From NCBI GenBank assembly GCA_033002965.1, contig JAURVB010013503.1, positions 62,001-126,000 of the forward strand: DNA of 64,000 nt, read 5' to 3'. Numbering within the stretch: position 1 is the first letter of the stretch; each line of letters opens with the position of its first letter. Positions 12,801 through 25,590 of the stretch are shown here, one piece after another. The notes under the pieces are model-generated. The model saw only the letters and a list, made by a program, of their open reading frames with translations. It made no database searches and had not been told where the DNA came from. The translations under genes were made by a program, and so were the position numbers. The stretch is from Piper betle (Eukaryota; Streptophyta; Magnoliopsida; Piperales; Piperaceae).

Positions 12801-14435
12801 TTCAGCTACTCTTCTCAATGTCTTAGCAACACCTATTGTGTTATAAAAAATTCATTACATCAAATTAGAAGATGAGAGATTAAGAATAATAGGATTAAGC
12901 ATTTGTATGCAATTTTTAAATAATACACTTTTTTCTAAATCTCTTAAACTATTTCGTATAATATCATGCAGATTCTGACTCAACAACCTCTATGTCTAAT
13001 TTTCAAGCGGCACAGGGAGGTTAGGAAACCTAACGAATAGAAAACCACATGTAAGCCATTGTGTAAGCCATTGACTATAACATACAAACCTAAAGGCAGA
13101 TGCAAAATGGAAAACAAATACGAATAATTAACTGCAGAATGTCTGCCTAAGCATCAACTTACTTCTTAGAGCCTCAGAAAACTCCACAAGGTGGTCATCA
13201 ATTGCTTTGATAGGTGATTGATGGAACAGTTCCTGCATGACTTTATCAGAGTCCAGAGGGGACAGTACATCCATGAAGCCATTGCTCTCTAAGCGTGAAC
13301 TTGCCCCAGAATTTTCTTTCGCAGAGGAATCCTGTATGTATAATTTGTGCCATGAGTAGCAATAACGCATTCATAAAGCTCATTATAGAAACTTAACCAA
13401 GCCTTCAAAACCAGTGTTTTTGTTAATGTCATGTTTCTCTCATGCAGACCATTTGGTTTAATCAGAAGGAAACAAGGGAGAAAAAAGGAAGACAAATCCA
13501 AAGGGCCCCCAAAATGACTTGTGGTACTCTTGTGCCAATGCAAGCAAAAACCAACAGTCACCAACGTGGTGACATTTTTTATTTGGAATTTCCATCTGAA
13601 TTGCTTGGAATAAGGTGTGCTTCGAATACTTCTGTATTCTAGACTAGACAAGATTAACAGTAAATATACAACTTGCTAAAGGTTCTATGAAGAAGAAGAA
13701 GAAGAATACATTGTGCAAAGGGGAGTTCTGACAAAATTTAGGGGACAAAACTATATCTAAAAAACAAGGCATTTAATTACCATAATACGGTGAAGCAGTT
13801 ACATCAATCAAACCTACAATTCAGAAAACAAGATCCCAGAAGTGTCCACTCCCAAATTTCAACAATAATCACCTCACAATAAACAGAGCCAATTTTCCCC
13901 CAAGAAAAATCGAGAAGATCAAAATGAAATAAAATCAATGAAAATTCAACAAATTTCCAGCTGAATTACCTAAAATTAGGTAGGAGGAGCTTATGGAGTC
14001 TAGACTAGGAAATATCAACAGTGAAAATACAATTTTCCAAGGGGAAAACACACAAAATCTCGAATACAAAACTTACATCTAAACAAAACAAAGACATTCA
14101 ATCACTATCATCTAGTGAAGCAATTACAATCAACCAAACCACAATTCAGAGATCAAACAGCCCACAAATGTCCACCAATCGCACCCACTTCACTGCCCCA
14201 ACAACTTTTCAAAATAATCACCATTCAATAAAATTTCTCCCAATAAAAAAAAATCACATTCAAAACAAGCCATCAGAAAGTCCCAAAATTCTAATAAAAT
14301 CAGGGAGAAAAAAGGAACGAAAAAATAGTTACGCACGGGGACGAGGAGCTCGCGAGGAGACATGGATGGATTATTGGATTTGGTTTGGATTTGAGGGGAG
14401 GGTGTTTGAACTTCAAGAGGATTTGGAGATGGCAT
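9816..14435 (-). CDS. NADK1: NAD kinase 1 (cytosolic NADK1 type), 11 exons
   Basis: Phosphorylates NAD+ to NADP+. Exons: 14435-14337, 13331-13163, 12832-12713, 12526-12345, 12262-12149, 12008-11914, 11391-11285, 10984-10911, 10812-10734, 10536-10227, 10124-9816; the sum gives 551 aa after two one-base corrections. The N-terminal part has [14 protein letters not shown] and VEFSEALR. The catalytic GGDG is at about residues 313-316 ([11 protein letters not shown]), followed by GSLGFMTPF, the LNEVTIDRG motif, [21 protein letters not shown] and a C-terminal SFDGKDR, all typical of plant NADK1. Exon 10 needs two insertions removed (near 10489-10496 and in the run at 10469-10471). The intron after exon 10 starts GC. 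The Met at 14363 is an alternative start. No transit peptide is apparent. Confidence 0.93.
13638..14270. repeat. Diverged tandem duplication in NADK1 intron 1
   Basis: TCTAGACTAG begins both copies (13638 and 13999), and the order of short matching blocks is the same: ACAGT-AATA-ACAA, GTGAAGCA-TTACA, AATTCAGA, GTCCAC, AATAATCACC and CAATAAA. Identity is roughly 70-75% with small gaps. Both copies lie inside the 1-kb first intron, so they are not coding. Confidence 0.75.
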
Positions 14436-17018
14436 TTGTACAATTTTGGTTCGGAGTGGCTTGGAGAGAGGGGGTTGCGGAAGGGGTGAGTGGGCCCACG
14501 CCGTTGAGTTTCTCGGTGGATCTTTCTCACGTGGCAGAGATCGGTCTCCAGGTCAACGAAATGTGGGACCCTTCGTAATCAATAAGTGCGGACCCCATAC
14601 TCAAAAAACCCAACCGAACCCAACCGTATTGGTCAGCTCGATTATCAAACCTAAGGACAAATTTTAACTTTTAAAGCAGAGTATGACAAATTTTAGGGGG
14701 AAAAAATCCTTAAAAAGGTTAAATTAGGATTTATTGTATTATAATAAGCAGATAGTAAATGTTTTAGAACTTTTTATGACAAAAGGATAAATAGAAGGGG
14801 TTTAAAAATCAAAAAATTTATCTAGTGTTTAATTGGCAAAATATGTAAATATATACAATTTTTAAGGGTTAATCTTATCAAAAGTAGTTTGTACTCTATT
14901 GTATATTACCTTCTGTAGTAAATAGAATAGACTCAATACATTTTTTATACAAGATTATCATGATTTTCTCCAAATAGTTTGTCAATCAAAATTGAATTTT
15001 TTTCATATAAGAGACCATTAAAAAATAATTATAACTATTTTGCCAAGAATATGCATTGAGCCTGTACTCTTATTTACATATAGACATTGAATTTGCTCCA
15101 TTTTTGGTAGAATTTACCATCTAAAAGTTTTCTTGGACTTTATATATTTTTTCAAGTGAATCAAACGGACCTTTTATATTTCAATTCAAGTTAAATTAAG
15201 CTAGGTGGTAACTTTGTGCCGTTCCTTTAATTAAAACCTGAACCAACTCAGCCTTATGCCGCCTTGGGGAAAAAGACCGAGTCTTCAAATGAATGCATGA
15301 AATCAAAGCCCAAATCCTAGACCATATTCCAGTGAAGTTTACTCGTAGCAACTAGTCACATAAATAAACACCTAATATGGATAATAAATTCCAGGGTCGT
15401 TGGCGCGTTTAAGAAGCTTCCACTAAAATAGTGAAGAGCTTGACATGTTCAACAGTCAAAATTCTAGTCATGGGAAGCATCGAATAAAGAAGACGCTAAC
15501 CCAGTCTATGATGCTTGATTCAACCATCAAACAATGATCGCTTGAATATGATATTATTCTTACATTCATTAATGACAAATGAACTGCCGGCGACCTTCAT
15601 GAACTGCTCCTTGAATAAGATATTATGATCGTGGCTGCATGTTTTGAATTTTATAAGGATAATCCATTTTGTTGATGATTTCTGTGAATGACAATACATG
15701 AGACTCCGTTTGAGTCTGTTGATATGAATTTGCAATTATTTGGGGGGGGGGATTGTGGAATGCTATGAAAATGTTGTGGAAGCATGTATATTTCTGACTC
15801 TACCCACATACAGAAGCGAAGGAAACTACTCTTATAGAAGTTTAGTTTTTTAAAACACAAAAGCCAAACTAAGGCGGACGTCAACGAAGAGTATAAATAA
15901 GACAGGTGGCAGTTATTTTACATAAAAACCTTCATAAATTGCGTGATTGATCTATTGCTTTCACACTCTAAAAAATGTCTCTTTGGTTTGATAGATTATT
16001 AGATAAAATAATAAAAATAATTTAAAAAGGGAAAATATTATTTTTATTATTATTGTTTTCTCTATGTTTGGGTGGAAAGAAGAAAAATATTTTAAAGCAT
16101 CATTTTATTTTCTATCATTTTGTCGGGAAATTATTTGTGAAAGAGTTATCCATCACGGCAGAAAACTCATTTCATGATGAAAAACTTATTTCCTTTTCCA
16201 CGTTTTGGTTTTCTTGCAAACCAAACACAATATAAAATATGTACTTTTCTTAGATTTTTTCACTTTTTCTCACACTCCAGACAAACCCAAAAAATTGAAA
16301 ACTTTAACCTTGGTTGCCTTCTTGACGCAGCCATATTTAGGTATCGCAAACGAAAGCACGTATATTACAAAGGCATCACTTCAAGAAAACTTGAGCTATT
16401 TTTTATCCTTTTCCACAAGTATGCTGCATGCCGACAACTATGTTGCCACAGCATCAAATGAATAATCATTATGACTTTATGACAGCCATTCAAAATTGAC
16501 TAATCACCATATTTAATGTTTAGCGTCCGCTCTTGGGACAAGCTGGATAGCATGCTCTTGCTCAAGAGAAAACAGAACATTTCGGTAACAAAAATGCCAC
16601 TCAAATATGAACATTTCTTTGGAAACATGAAAAATAGTCATGTACATCATACATGCACTCAGAGACCGGAGTCTATATACTTCGATCAATTCAATAATGC
16701 ATGACTTCATCTGTTTAGATTACAGACTCATCGAATATCGAAACATGCCCGTTATAGGCAGTATATTAAAACGGGCAAGTGATCCCCATGTCTTTTAACG
16801 ACAAATACAAGCATATCAAACAAACCAATAATGCAATATCATAATCTAGCTATAAATAAATGAATGACCTAGCACTAAACATGAAACACCTTCCACCATA
16901 CAGGGCAAGGAAACCCACAAACCATGCAATGCCAATCAGCTACAAATGATTTTCAGTCTTTGAAGCACAACAACAAAACCGACTCGTAAGATAAAACAGC
17001 TTGGACTCAAATTCACTA
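14436..17018. other. NADK1 upstream region and villin 3' flank
   Basis: 14436-14600 is the less AT-rich leader and promoter side of NADK1 (minus). 14.6-16.5 kb is AT-rich with no gene seen. About 16.5-17.0 kb is probably villin 3' UTR. Short ORFs here lack recognisable domains. Confidence 0.4.
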
Positions 17019-20000
17019 TCAGAAAAGATCGACTTTCCTTTTCTGCATATCCTGCTTCCACTTCGGCTGTCTATAGAATGCTTCCCTTGTCATCCCCAAT
17101 ACTGTCTGGAACTCACTGTCACATAAATATGCCTGGTAGGTGCAAGAAAAACTAGATCAGCACAAAGGAATTCTCAATACATTCCTAGCATGTAAAGAAC
17201 ATCTATACTGGTCAAAAGTAATAGATCAGCAAGTGTTGACAGTACTTCTCTGCGCTTAATATCAATTCCCTTAGCCGGATTAGTGGACTTGGCTTTCAGT
17301 TGTTCATAACTCAGAGTAACTTGATCTGCATTCAAATCAACTTGCTCTTCCTCTTTTACTGGAGTATCGGCTTCATTGATTTCTACATTGGGTTCACCTT
17401 TCTCCTCTTCACTTTCCTTGTCTGGAATGCTGTCTTCACTGGCCATAGGACTTCCATTCTTTGAACCATCTGCAAAGACCCAGAGTTTCATTTACTTAAT
17501 TAATACGCAGAGGTGAGCACATATCAATGAATACATGCACCATGGCTGTGACTAAAATTCTCCAAAACAACAGTCCACTTCTCCAATATGTCAGTAGAAG
17601 TAGATTGGCAATCACAACTCTATGCAATTCACGGACAACATGCAAATGAACATTCTAACCCTTCTAAAACAAAAGTCAAAACATCTGTATGCATGGCCTG
17701 ACCACAAGAAGCTTCACTTCATGCCCCCTATTCAATTCAATTCTGCCCTTATTTTTGTGCATAGTGGGTAGTTTAATATTTAATTCTATAAATTTGACCG
17801 TGCTACCATAAAAATATAATTTATTCAATTCATACATCTTTTAAATCATATTTATCTATCATCTCACCCTGTTTATTTCATAAATACCAAGATGTTAGCC
17901 TCTAGAACGCCAAAATCCATATTTATTTTTCAAATCATTTCACTAGCAAAATATGACTCAAAGGTAAATTTTTTACAATGTAAAAATAACTAGGGTATAT
18001 TTATAATGAGAATTACATTGAGGGCACTACGCAAAAGAATTTTTGGGCAAGGTAATATTTAATATGAACTTTGAAACATGGTGGTGTACTTGATTGTTTT
18101 CATGACAAAAAATATCTGTTTCACATACCAGCAGAGCTTGGACTTCTGGAGAAACGTGATGGAGTTGTATCTGAAGCCTTCTTTTGTTCGGCAGTAAGAA
18201 CATTTGATAGAGCAGCCACAGCAGCCGCTCTTTGAGACCCTTGGCTTGGGCTACCTCGTTTAGGAGTTGAAGGTTTAGCTTCTGGAGATGAATTGAAGGC
18301 AGAATTCAAGGCAGCCAGAGCTGAAGCTCTTTGAGTAGGTCCACCTTGACTCGAGCCATTAGATCTTTCATGATGCTGAAAAAAGAAATGAAACAGAGAC
18401 AGAGGAAACATAGGCCATAAAGTCAATTTTTTGTGAACTTCCAGAAGACTATTTTCTCAATTACATAAAAAATGCTGTGTAAACATCTAAAGTGTTCACC
18501 TCTGATAAATGAAGAGCAGTTCCAAAAAGCAAGAAAAGCTTCTTCTCAAAAGAATTTCCTTGTGCCTGCAATTCAAGGACAAGAAAATTCCATAAACCAA
18601 AGGCGAACGAAGAACTAAACCAGAACTGCTTAAAGCAGTCAAGAGCTATAGGAGGGAAAAGCAAAGAAAAAGGCATGTAAAACCTACAGGTAAATGAACT
18701 ATCTTGTGCAAAAAGTAAAAGTATATAGCTGACTTCATTTTAAAATAGATTGCATCATTGTGAGAAATAGCTTCAAGCTATGGATATAAGACCATACCAT
18801 TGCTTTAGACGAATCCCATGAAAAGTACGTAGTGAAAAAGCAAGGTTCGTTCCCTTCTGTAATCTTGAACAAGGGAACATCCGTAGGCAATCCTTCCAAG
18901 GATGCTGCCAGGTCTATGTACATCTACAAAATAGGTTTTACTTGAGTACAATGAAATAAAATCACAACTTAGAAAATTTAATTAAGACGAGTAATACCTG
19001 ACCGATCTCAAAAACTTTCTGCTTTTCTTTGGAATCAACAGAATGGCCAATCCACACAAAGACCTCAGCATGAGTGCCAAGAATCAGCATATCCTCCGTC
19101 AATAGATCATCTTGGGAAAAGTTGAAAATCTCGGTTATCTGCACCAATTATGACCAAAGAATATTATACATGGATTCGTGAATGAAATAGGAATATTTGG
19201 CAATGAAAGAAAAGTGAGAGGAGTACCTCAAACTTCCCTGGAAGCAATGACAAAGTAGAGGAAATAATCAGATTCAAAATAGAATAATATTTTTTTCAAA
19301 AAAAGATAACAGTTACTAACAGAAAATCATACATATATAAATAGGCAGCTGATAAATTAACAAACATACCATAGAAAATCCATCATAAATGATAAAATGT
19401 ATAGGAAAAGAAAATATACCTTTATTAATTGTGTATGCATACAAATGAGGATCTCTGATGATCTCTGATGCATCATTCTTGCTAGTGTAGCTTTGTTTAC
19501 CACCAAGTGCACCCCAGAATGCAGAATTCTCCGTTCCTTCTTTAGCGTGTTTCAACACAATGCCAGGCTGGTCAAATTCATAAAAGATGGAAGATAATTT
19601 TAACAAAAAACCAAATAGCCTGATGAAATATAAACCACAGATAACAACTAAAAACAAGCACAGGATAAAGTTTCCAAAAGAATAATAACACATAATTTCT
19701 AGGGGACTGCACCTACCTTCAGAAACTCTGCAGTTTTTGCAGCCAACTGTTGCTGCTCATATGTACTGGAATTTCCATGCCAAGAGAACATTGAGGACCC
19801 AGATTGCAAGAGGAAACAGTCATTGGAGTTTAAGGATGTGCCAACCTGAATGCATGCCATTCAGTGCATAAGCATTACTTCTTTTACTCACAAAAACATG
19901 CACTTCATCTCTGGAACAGAATTCAAAGTTATAGGGATGTAATTAAACCAATCTAACTTGAAAGAAAAATGTGTTTTGGTTCAGTTCGCCTTGAACTCAT

Positions 20001-23000
20001 GCTTGTTGTTTTAAAGCTCGAAAAAATATTTGACTTAAAATTGGTAGCTTGCCAAGCGATGAATACTAAGAATGAGTTTTCAAGCTGCTCAAGCTCAGCT
20101 TTCAAAAATGCAACCTCATACAAAACCAAGCTTGAGCAAAACAAGATGAACAAGAACAGAGCGATGCTCGATTCAGCTTGGTTTAATATGCCAAACTGAT
20201 ATTTAGAAATCTCAAAAAAAATTGCCATTGAAATCTAACTTCTATAATCTTGCATCTTAAGACCAGCTGTTAGATCTTAATCCCCATAATTTATTTAAGG
20301 CAAGTTGTTGGCACGGCAGGTCATAGTGTTATCATGCCAGAAATTGATCTCGAAATATTGTCAGAGATTTATAACGAAAAGGAAAAAAGAACAAAGGCAG
20401 AAAACATTTGATACCACGTCAACTTGGACCACTTTGCTGTTATGCACTGAAGCCCCAGACACACGGAATAGTGCAACACTATCAGAAGAATAAGTTTTAT
20501 CGTCTGAGCCTTTTTCTGCTATAGTTTTTTTGTAACCAGTACTGAGCCCACCCTGTGCAGAAAGCTATGCATGTCAGAAATCCCATGTGTATGCCACTGC
20601 TAACAAAAAGACAAGGTTAGTACCTTTAACACAACTAAAGGATTAAAGAGTGCAATAAATTGTGGTGGTTCTTTGCCTTCAAAGATACGACCCTGCAAAC
20701 ATTCTCATTAATAAGAGTATTTTTGCTATGTATGCAAAAAAGCTTGATTTAAAATAATGCACTACCATGACAGGTCTCGCTCTTAACGAGTTGTGCATTG
20801 TGTTGGCCAACCTGATTGCCATACATTGGTCGTCCTACAAAAGATCATCATAACTTATCACTTATGCTACTTAATAATTTGAAGTAGAAAAAAACATTAT
20901 TGCTCGCTGATGAAAATATGCTCATTGCAATGAGCAAATCCCACATCATCATATCATAAACATCGAATGAAATGGCCTAGAATGAAAATTTTCATATGTT
21001 GGAGAAATGCTTGTAATTTTCTGCAGCCATAACCAAAAAGGTCAAAAAAGATCTGGACCAAGTAGTGAGCAATTATAAGTAGATGCACAGTACAATTATT
21101 TAATACGTAACAGTACAAATAAACAATGCCCACTCCTCATGAAAATATATTTACCTGCAAGCTTTCCTTTCCAAGCCAGCAGCACAAAAGTATTCTTCTT
21201 TCTTCTCACCAGAATGATATGTGTAAAGAACAATGTAACAATCTCCACTGTAAAATTTACCAAGGTTTTCTTGAGAAACTGGAGATTTAGCACTGCCATT
21301 TATGCGCCAAACCTGAGAAGTTTCAATTTTTCCATCATTGATACATTCGTCAGGGATAATACTAACACAGTATCAAAGAAACTGATAGAGGAAGCCAAAT
21401 TTCACACCTCGATTCTTCCACCCGATTCAAGCAAGGGAGGAACATCCTCTTGAGTAGGGGCACCTTTTGCTTTGCCCTTAACATCTACGCCTTGCTGCTT
21501 GAGAAGAGCTGGCACAACCAAGGAAGTTATTTACATGAATTTACTTACTAGTTTAGCGGTTGAGGAAGTGAAGACTACCTGCTACTTTCCCTCTGCCTTC
21601 TTCTGCAGTAGATGTTCCTGACCCTAATGGCCAAGATTCAAATTCGGACTTGAAAGAATGTGTTTCATAACCTTGAATTACTCGGGTAATTCGTGTTGAC
21701 TTCGGTCTCTTTTGGCTAGTGATGAACTCCTATTTGATAACAAATTAATAAACACCACAATCAGTTAAAAAACTAACAAAAATTGAAGAAACAGTGTGCT
21801 GCCTCCAACATAGGGACTGCAAAAAGAAAAACTTGGGACTTTACCACAGCAGCTTGGCTTGCAGCTTTCCTTTCTTCTACTTGTGTAATCCGTCCAACCC
21901 AGACAAAAACCTCAGACCCACAGTCCAGTAGGTAGCACTGGTTGTTCTCCAGAAGTGCCTTTGAAAGTGAATCTTCAGCTAATAACTTTGGCTGACTCTC
22001 GGTAATGCTAATGCAAGAAAAACTAGCAGTTACTTGTTTTGATAAGTTTGGAGAATATATAAACATAATTTATAACTTTAAAAATGCAGGCGATAAGGTA
22101 AGGCCATAATCAGCTACTCTTGCATATTCAAGCTCATATCAGGTAAAGAGTGTGTAAGTAGCTGTACCACTCATAGTAAAGTTTCTCAAAAATGGTTAGG
22201 GACATAGTATACATGTGAATCTCGATATGGTTGAAATGGATAGATGCCCATGATCGGCTCAAAGTCAAACACAGCAAGCAATTCAAAGAATCAAACGTAC
22301 AATCAAAATTTGTATCACTTACTTTCATATATGGTATGATATACATGCTTCTACACATTTTATACAGAAACAAATGTTTGATTTCTAGCACACAATTCAG
22401 ACGGGAGAAAAATGTTTGATCTCTAATATCATGATCAAAGCACATATGCAAGATTGGCAATTTAAAAAACAAACAGTATAGCATATACTCATTCCACTAA
22501 TCAACAAGCGAGAAAAATGATTGCCTCAATGGATGTGATCTCTCATTATCAAGCTTCACTTGCCATGAAATTGTGAATTGTTTGGCAAAATAGGACAAAG
22601 AGACCTTCAACCTACCTGTAAAGCTTCCCAGGGGTATTTTCAACAGAAATGTCATCCTCACTGATAGTCTTTTTCCGATTGGAGCAAAACCTCCAAAGAG
22701 CACCCAAAATTCACCTGAATCAGACTCAGCTACAAGCTTTCCATCCTCTAAGCAATTCAGAAAATCATATACAAAATACAGAACAAGTATGTTATACTTC
22801 AGAAGACGGAAAAAGACCACAGTGGAACTTTCAACAGTGCATGCTTGCTCTTACCAATAATTGCCACTTCACAAGTTCCATCATGATACTTCTCCTTAAA
22901 ATATTGAATCACTTCCAAAGCCTTGGCTCGTTCTTGAATGTTGGAGTTTGCTCCATTAAACTGATAAATTTTCTTCTCTGAGTCCAGTATAAACACATCA

Positions 23001-24491
23001 TCATGGTTTAAGGAAGATCGAGAAAAAGGGACCTGCAAGAAAAACATCTAATCATTAACAAAATGAAACCCTGTTTCCAGTAAAGTAATGAACAGTACTT
23101 CCTTCCACCAAGAGTATGTTTTTCATAAAGATGATTTTGAATTATGGAGGGGATATCGCCTGTTACTTGGTCTAAGTCGATCATTTATTTGCAATTTGTC
23201 AAAATAAAATGTAATGTAGTTGTCATTGTTAGGATTAACATGCACGCTATTATATAGATATCAGTGCAAGATATTCAAAACCCAGAAACAAAATAACTAA
23301 ACCCAAGATAATCTAGCCACCTAACTTATTACAGCAGAAATTCAAACCATAAACCAGCCTGTAGGACCTGATAAATACAAACATATAGCTCACCAAAATT
23401 AAAGAAATATCCTTTCATATATTTTCCATCCAATATCTGTTAGTAATTAATTTTCCTTAATAACCCCAATCAGAAAGGTTATTCCACCTCACAAGTTGAA
23501 ACATATTGAACCTTAACACCATTGAAGAAGAAATTTAAAACAAAAATCTTAGTCAATGCTTCTGAACTCGCATGTGATTTGCATTTTTTTTCTCCACTAG
23601 AATATGCTGCTCTAGTCCTAGGATAAGATTACCTGTTTCAATTTGACAACTCTCCTTCCTTTGCAAATATAGAGACGTGGTTCAAATGTTTCTTCTTCAC
23701 ACTTTTTGAATCCAGAAGCCACACCACCCTCCAATGGAATTATGCATGGTTTGAAATATGACAAAAACTTCTCTGACTCATAACCTTGCAGCTCTCTGTA
23801 CTGAACTGCACGCCCTCCAAGAATTGAGTCAAGTTCAACAGCCTTGATTGCTGCAGTTCCAGCTTCATCCTATCATAATTTTCACGATGAGAGCGATGAA
23901 TTCAAGAGTTTGATAAACTGATGCAGAATGATCTAAGCATTCATCTATCGTTGATAATACAACTGTAGATATAGGGTGATTGTTACAAAAAACGAACCTG
24001 ACTAGTATCTTTTCCTAACCAAAAGTGAACGTCATACAAATAAGCTCCTCCTCTTCCAGCAGTTGTCTACAAAATTCATTCACAGACAGGAGATCAACAA
24101 AAATCAGCGGTCAACACCTTATTTGGCAAATATAAGTATGCACTTGTACCTGTAAGACAAGGTAGCTATCTCCTGAATAAAATTTGCCAAATTCTGATTT
24201 TGGCACTGGAACTGGCTGAAAGTTCTCGATACGCCAAATCTCAGTCCCTCTAGAGAATGTTTAAGTAAAAATCAAGGATGATAGGGAAATTAAAATTTTA
24301 CCCATTGTATTATTATGAACTATAGACAAATTTTGAGTCGGCTTTTATGTTGTAACATTTAGCATCTAGTGATCTAAAAGCTGTGCATGATTTTTTATGA
24401 TATATTGTAATAACACTTTGTACACCAAATGATACATTCTTTGGCCAGCTCCTTGGAGAGCGGGATCTACAACTTTTGTTGAATTAGACAT
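17019..24491 (-). CDS. VLN: Villin (VLN2/VLN3-like actin-bundling protein), 22 exons
   Basis: Severs, caps and bundles actin filaments in the cytoplasm. Exons: 24491-24436, 24249-24150, 24066-23998, 23869-23633, 23032-22855, 22747-22616, 22007-21845, 21729-21579, 21508-21408, 21312-21155, 20834-20766, 20692-20624, 20552-20415, 19845-19717, 19567-19420, 19237-19227, 19138-18998, 18923-18798, 18565-18500, 18375-18129, 17469-17246, 17132-17019; 942 aa. Six gelsolin repeats include [19 protein letters not shown]-like [57 protein letters not shown] and [16 protein letters not shown] low-complexity linker with [10 protein letters not shown] and an acidic stretch precedes the C-terminal headpiece (about 65 residues, ending [14 protein letters not shown]). 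Two homopolymer deletions (22670-22674, 21186-21189) must be allowed for. Exon 16 is only 11 bp. Confidence 0.95.
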
Positions 24492-25380
24492 GGAATGCCT
24501 CCTCCTTTCTCACAAAAGCTTTTTTCACAATGACACCTGGGAAGGAAGGCATTTAAACTTCAGGTTTCCTTAAAAACAGAAGTTCACGTAAGCACCAATA
24601 TGTTGGACGTAAATAGTTACAGACAACCACCAAAGCAGTACACATAGAAGGCACACTGGGTAACAAAAAACTATGAACTCAGAAACGATTACTCCACTCC
24701 GAAGCGGCAATCGCATCATCAGCTCTAACTCCGTGATCAATTAGCACAAAGAACACAATAAGGTAATTGAGCACAAATTGACTCGACTGCGTCAAAGCTG
24801 CGCTCCATTTTCCAAGAACTTGGCAACAAGGACTAACTGTACATAAAAAGCTAAACCACAGAGACAAAGAAATGCAAACAAATTCCAATCAACGTACAAA
24901 CGCAAATATGTAAGTGATTCTAGATGCGCACACAAAAGTCGCCCGGGCATATCAGGCAGATGTGAATTGCAATCCGTTTCCCACAAACTTCACAACAATG
25001 TCTCCCATTAAACGTGAAACTCATTACAATCTACAATCATGAGACCGATCACCATATCATCTCCGCATGCATGGGGCTACAAACAAAACCCCGAGACCCC
25101 CGAACAAAGTCTATCCCAGGGCATGCAACAATCGAGTGCAAAATACCATTACCACACTCCAACCATCCATCAAACCACAAAATCACAATCGCAACCACAA
25201 TTGCAGACACAAAGTGCCTCTAATTCCCAGCTACAAAAACAAGCATGCAAGATCTGACGAAGCACAATCGGGAGGAAGGGGAAGGATTGCACTCACCTGA
25301 AGCGGCGAATGATGATCGGAATCGCGAATTTGGGAGATTGAGGATCAAGAGATGATTGATTGCCCGCGCTACCTTTTGGC
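24492..25380 (-). other. Villin 5' leader with a probable intron
   Basis: On the minus strand a good donor, CTTCAG|GTGAGTGC, lies near 25298, and a possible acceptor, CCCAG|GTGTC, near 24537. This suggests a non-coding first exon at about 25299-25380 and a leader intron of about 760 bp. Plant villins often have a 5' UTR intron. Inferred, not proven. Confidence 0.5.
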
Positions 25381-25424
25381 TAACCTGAACGCTTTTCCTC
25401 TCATTACACCCACACCCACTCTTT

Positions 25425-25590
25425 CATATATTTATTTAATAAAAATAAAAATAAAAACCGAAATGCGAAACGAGATAAATTTTTTTATTTATTTAATAAA
25501 ATAAATAAAATTTATTTTTATTTATTTAATAAAATAAATAAAATTTATTTTATTTATTTAATAAAATAAAAAGAAAAACCGAAATGCGAG
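25425..25590. repeat. AT-rich short tandem and inverted repeats
   Basis: Blocks of TTATTTATTTAATAAAATAAA are repeated three to four times and are self-complementary, so the stretch can fold into hairpins. It is bracketed by two copies of AAAACCGAAATGCGA (about 25455 and 25575), indicating local duplication. It sits just upstream of the villin leader. Confidence 0.8.

Noticed and set aside
9816..24491. NADK1 and villin considered as a co-regulated cluster
   Set aside because: Same strand but 2.6 kb apart with separate leaders and unrelated roles; adjacency looks incidental.
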